14,513 nucleotides of DNA from a bacterium (GTDB lineage: Bacteria; SZUA-79; Acidulodesulfobacterales; Acidulodesulfobacteraceae): contig JAJYQZ010000296.1 of NCBI GenBank assembly GCA_021794335.1, positions 1 to 14,513 of the forward strand, read 5' to 3'. Both the position numbers and the translations under genes were made by a program. The stretch's first letter is position 1; every line of letters begins with the position of its first letter. Below the pieces are notes generated by a model. That model saw nothing but the letters and a program-made list of their open reading frames with translations. It was not told the DNA's origin and did not search any database. Shown here piece after piece: positions 13,482-14,513 of this stretch.

Positions 13482-14513
13482 TAAAATAAGCGATTATACG
13501 ATACTTAATATCCTGCAAGTAGCAGGCATTGAGACCATGCGGACGGGCAATTCGATTGTCTGCCGCTGCCCGATTTGCAAAAGTGGCGAACCCTTGAAAA
13601 AAGACAATTTTGAAGCCCAAATTAATGATAATAATGAAATACCTACATTATTTTGTCATAGTTGCGGCAAGGCATACAACCGCACGGAGCTTATATCTGA
13701 ATTAAATTTATATTCAGTTCTCAATATACCTGAATATAACGATAACTACCGCCCGCAACCGCAAAGACCCGTTATTGTTGAGAAAAAAGAGAAACCGGCG
13801 CCCGCTCCCGTCGTTGCTCCTGCTCCGGTTATTATTGCAGATAAAGCCGAAATAGAAAGGCTATTAACCGTCGAAATACCGCCGGTTTTATGGAATAGGA
13901 CGACCGAAAGCTTTAAAAATATAGGGCTTACAAAATGGAACGGGCAAAACCGCTTACTTGTTGCAGCTCCTAACGGCTCGACAATAACCAGAAATGCAGG
14001 TCATGTCAAATGGAAATGGCAGGGATCGCAGCCGGTTTTTAATCGTATCAGCGGCAAAAGCCTTGTCTTTATTGCAAGCGGTATCGCAGAATGGTTAATT
14101 TTGGATTGGTTGCAATTTGATTATATCGTTTTGCCAAGCGACTCAATTCGGGCTAGACTGGTAAATTTCAAAGCTGAATTAAAAAATAAAGCGGTTATAA
14201 TCTTGCCGGACCGCGATAAAAGCGACAGTTTCGATAAAGTTATTAAAGCAGTTAAAGCGATAGCCGAACGAGTCCACGTTTGCAATTTTTACGATGATCA
14301 CGACTTTCGCGATTATTGCCGGAGAACCGCGCCCGCTTTCGATATGAAAGAGCAATTTATTGATAGCCTACTTTATAATATTCTTATCGAACTAGGCGGC
14401 AACGAAAGCGTCGAGCAAGTCTCGGAAAAAGATATATTTAGCCTGATACCTTATTCGCCGCTACCGCAACAAGATACGCAAGATACGCTTGATAATATAG
14501 AGCCTAAAGTCGA
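13474..14513 (+). CDS. CHC2/Toprim primase-like protein (partial)
   Basis: The frame opens at ATG 13474 and stays open to the window edge (346 codons plus 2 bases), so the C-terminus is missing. GGAGGTG lies 5 bases before the ATG. Residues ~8-66 follow the N-terminal pattern of bacterial and phage primases (ILNILQVAGIETMRTGNSIV, then CRCPIC at 30-35), with C32, C35, C61 and C64 forming a four-cysteine zinc site in place of the usual Cys-His-Cys-Cys. A proline-rich linker (~94-120) separates it from a Toprim-like fold: SLVFIASGIAEWLIL (196-210), then AVIILPDRDKSD (240-251) with the metal-binding DxD at 246 and 248. The usual Glu-Gly of the first Toprim motif reads Ser-Gly (202-203). The upstream gene overlaps by 8 bases. 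A role in priming or replication of the element is likely; catalytic activity is uncertain because the key glutamate is absent. Confidence 0.8.
   Translation, partial: MPNKISDYTILNILQVAGIETMRTGNSIVCRCPICKSGEPLKKDNFEAQINDNNEIPTLFCHSCGKAYNRTELISELNLYSVLNIPEYNDNYRPQPQRPVIVEKKEKPAPAPVVAPAPVIIADKAEIERLLTVEIPPVLWNRTTESFKNIGLTKWNGQNRLLVAAPNGSTITRNAGHVKWKWQGSQPVFNRISGKSLVFIASGIAEWLILDWLQFDYIVLPSDSIRARLVNFKAELKNKAVIILPDRDKSDSFDKVIKAVKAIAERVHVCNFYDDHDFRDYCRRTAPAFDMKEQFIDSLLYNILIELGGNESVEQVSEKDIFSLIPYSPLPQQDTQDTLDNIEPKV

Larger units (their letters stand above)
11938..14513. mobile_element. Left end of an integrated element (partial)
   Basis: The segment begins at the broken tRNA-Lys copy and runs past the right edge. 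It carries a small ribbon-helix-helix-type regulator, an unrecognised membrane-anchored acidic protein and a primase-like gene, all on the plus strand, in contrast to the mostly minus-strand household genes to the left. The two longer genes use visibly more G+C-rich codons (GCC, GCG, CGC, GAC) than the neighbouring chromosome genes. Given the orientation of the tRNA fragment, the intact tRNA-Lys and probably the integrase should lie to the right, outside the window. No integrase, relaxase or structural gene is visible here, so plasmid-like integrative element, prophage and satellite all remain possible. Confidence 0.6.

Noticed and set aside
13248..13620. Minus-strand reading frames across the two element genes
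   Set aside because: They are shadows of higher-GC coding sequence on the plus strand, with no start signals.
1..14513. CRISPR array, rRNA or intact insertion sequence
   Set aside because: No regularly spaced direct repeats, rRNA-like conserved segments, transposase or paired terminal repeats were seen on either strand.

Overview
The window is an AT-rich bacterial chromosome segment (roughly 1-11.9 kb) that appears to run into the left end of an integrated mobile element (about 11.94 kb to the right edge). Gene content suggests an organism living where oxygen, sulfide and arsenic meet: an SQR-family flavoprotein, an iron superoxide dismutase, a haem-globin membrane protein, an arsenite pump, a chemoreceptor and a diguanylate cyclase. 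I cannot name the organism. The profile would suit an AT-rich sulfur-cycling bacterium of metal-rich water, but that is inference.

Layout. A tRNA-Ser(GCU) gene (26-120, +) is followed on the minus strand by recD2 (150-2627) and arsB (2651-3958), which read arsB then recD2 with a 23-base gap. Two closely similar proline tRNA genes, GGG on + (4153-4229) and UGG on - (6428-6503), point towards each other around a minus-strand chemoreceptor gene (4291-6213). That receptor has two N-terminal membrane helices, no periplasmic sensor, a classic MCP signalling tip and a C-terminal PhnD-like binding-protein domain. A minus-strand gene (6582-7475) joins a protoglobin-type haem domain to a PsiE-like membrane domain. 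It is transcribed divergently from an SQR-like oxidoreductase (7702-9141, +) and a 64-residue companion (9213-9407, +). A strong hairpin terminator (9433-9472) separates these from the convergent sodB (9487-10068, -). A membrane PAS-GGDEF protein (10234-11781, -) is the last clearly chromosomal gene.

At 11887-11937 lies only the 3' half of a tRNA-Lys(UUU) gene, from the anticodon stem to the encoded CCA. Its acceptor 5' strand and a recognisable D-arm are missing. This is the usual signature of the distal attachment site of an element that integrated into a tRNA gene. Beyond it the content changes: a 55-residue ribbon-helix-helix-type protein, an intergenic region with a consensus promoter whose -10 box sits inside a perfect palindrome, a membrane-anchored acidic protein ending in a beta-clamp-binding-like peptide (QLGLF), and, overlapping it by 8 bases, a CHC2/Toprim primase-like gene that runs off the window. 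Together these look like the regulatory and replication end of an integrative element.

The points most worth following up are the chemoreceptor-PhnD fusion, the globin-PsiE fusion (probably read from a leaderless mRNA), the SQR-like enzyme that lacks the third active-site cysteine, and the element's pairing of a possible clamp-binding membrane protein with a degenerate primase.
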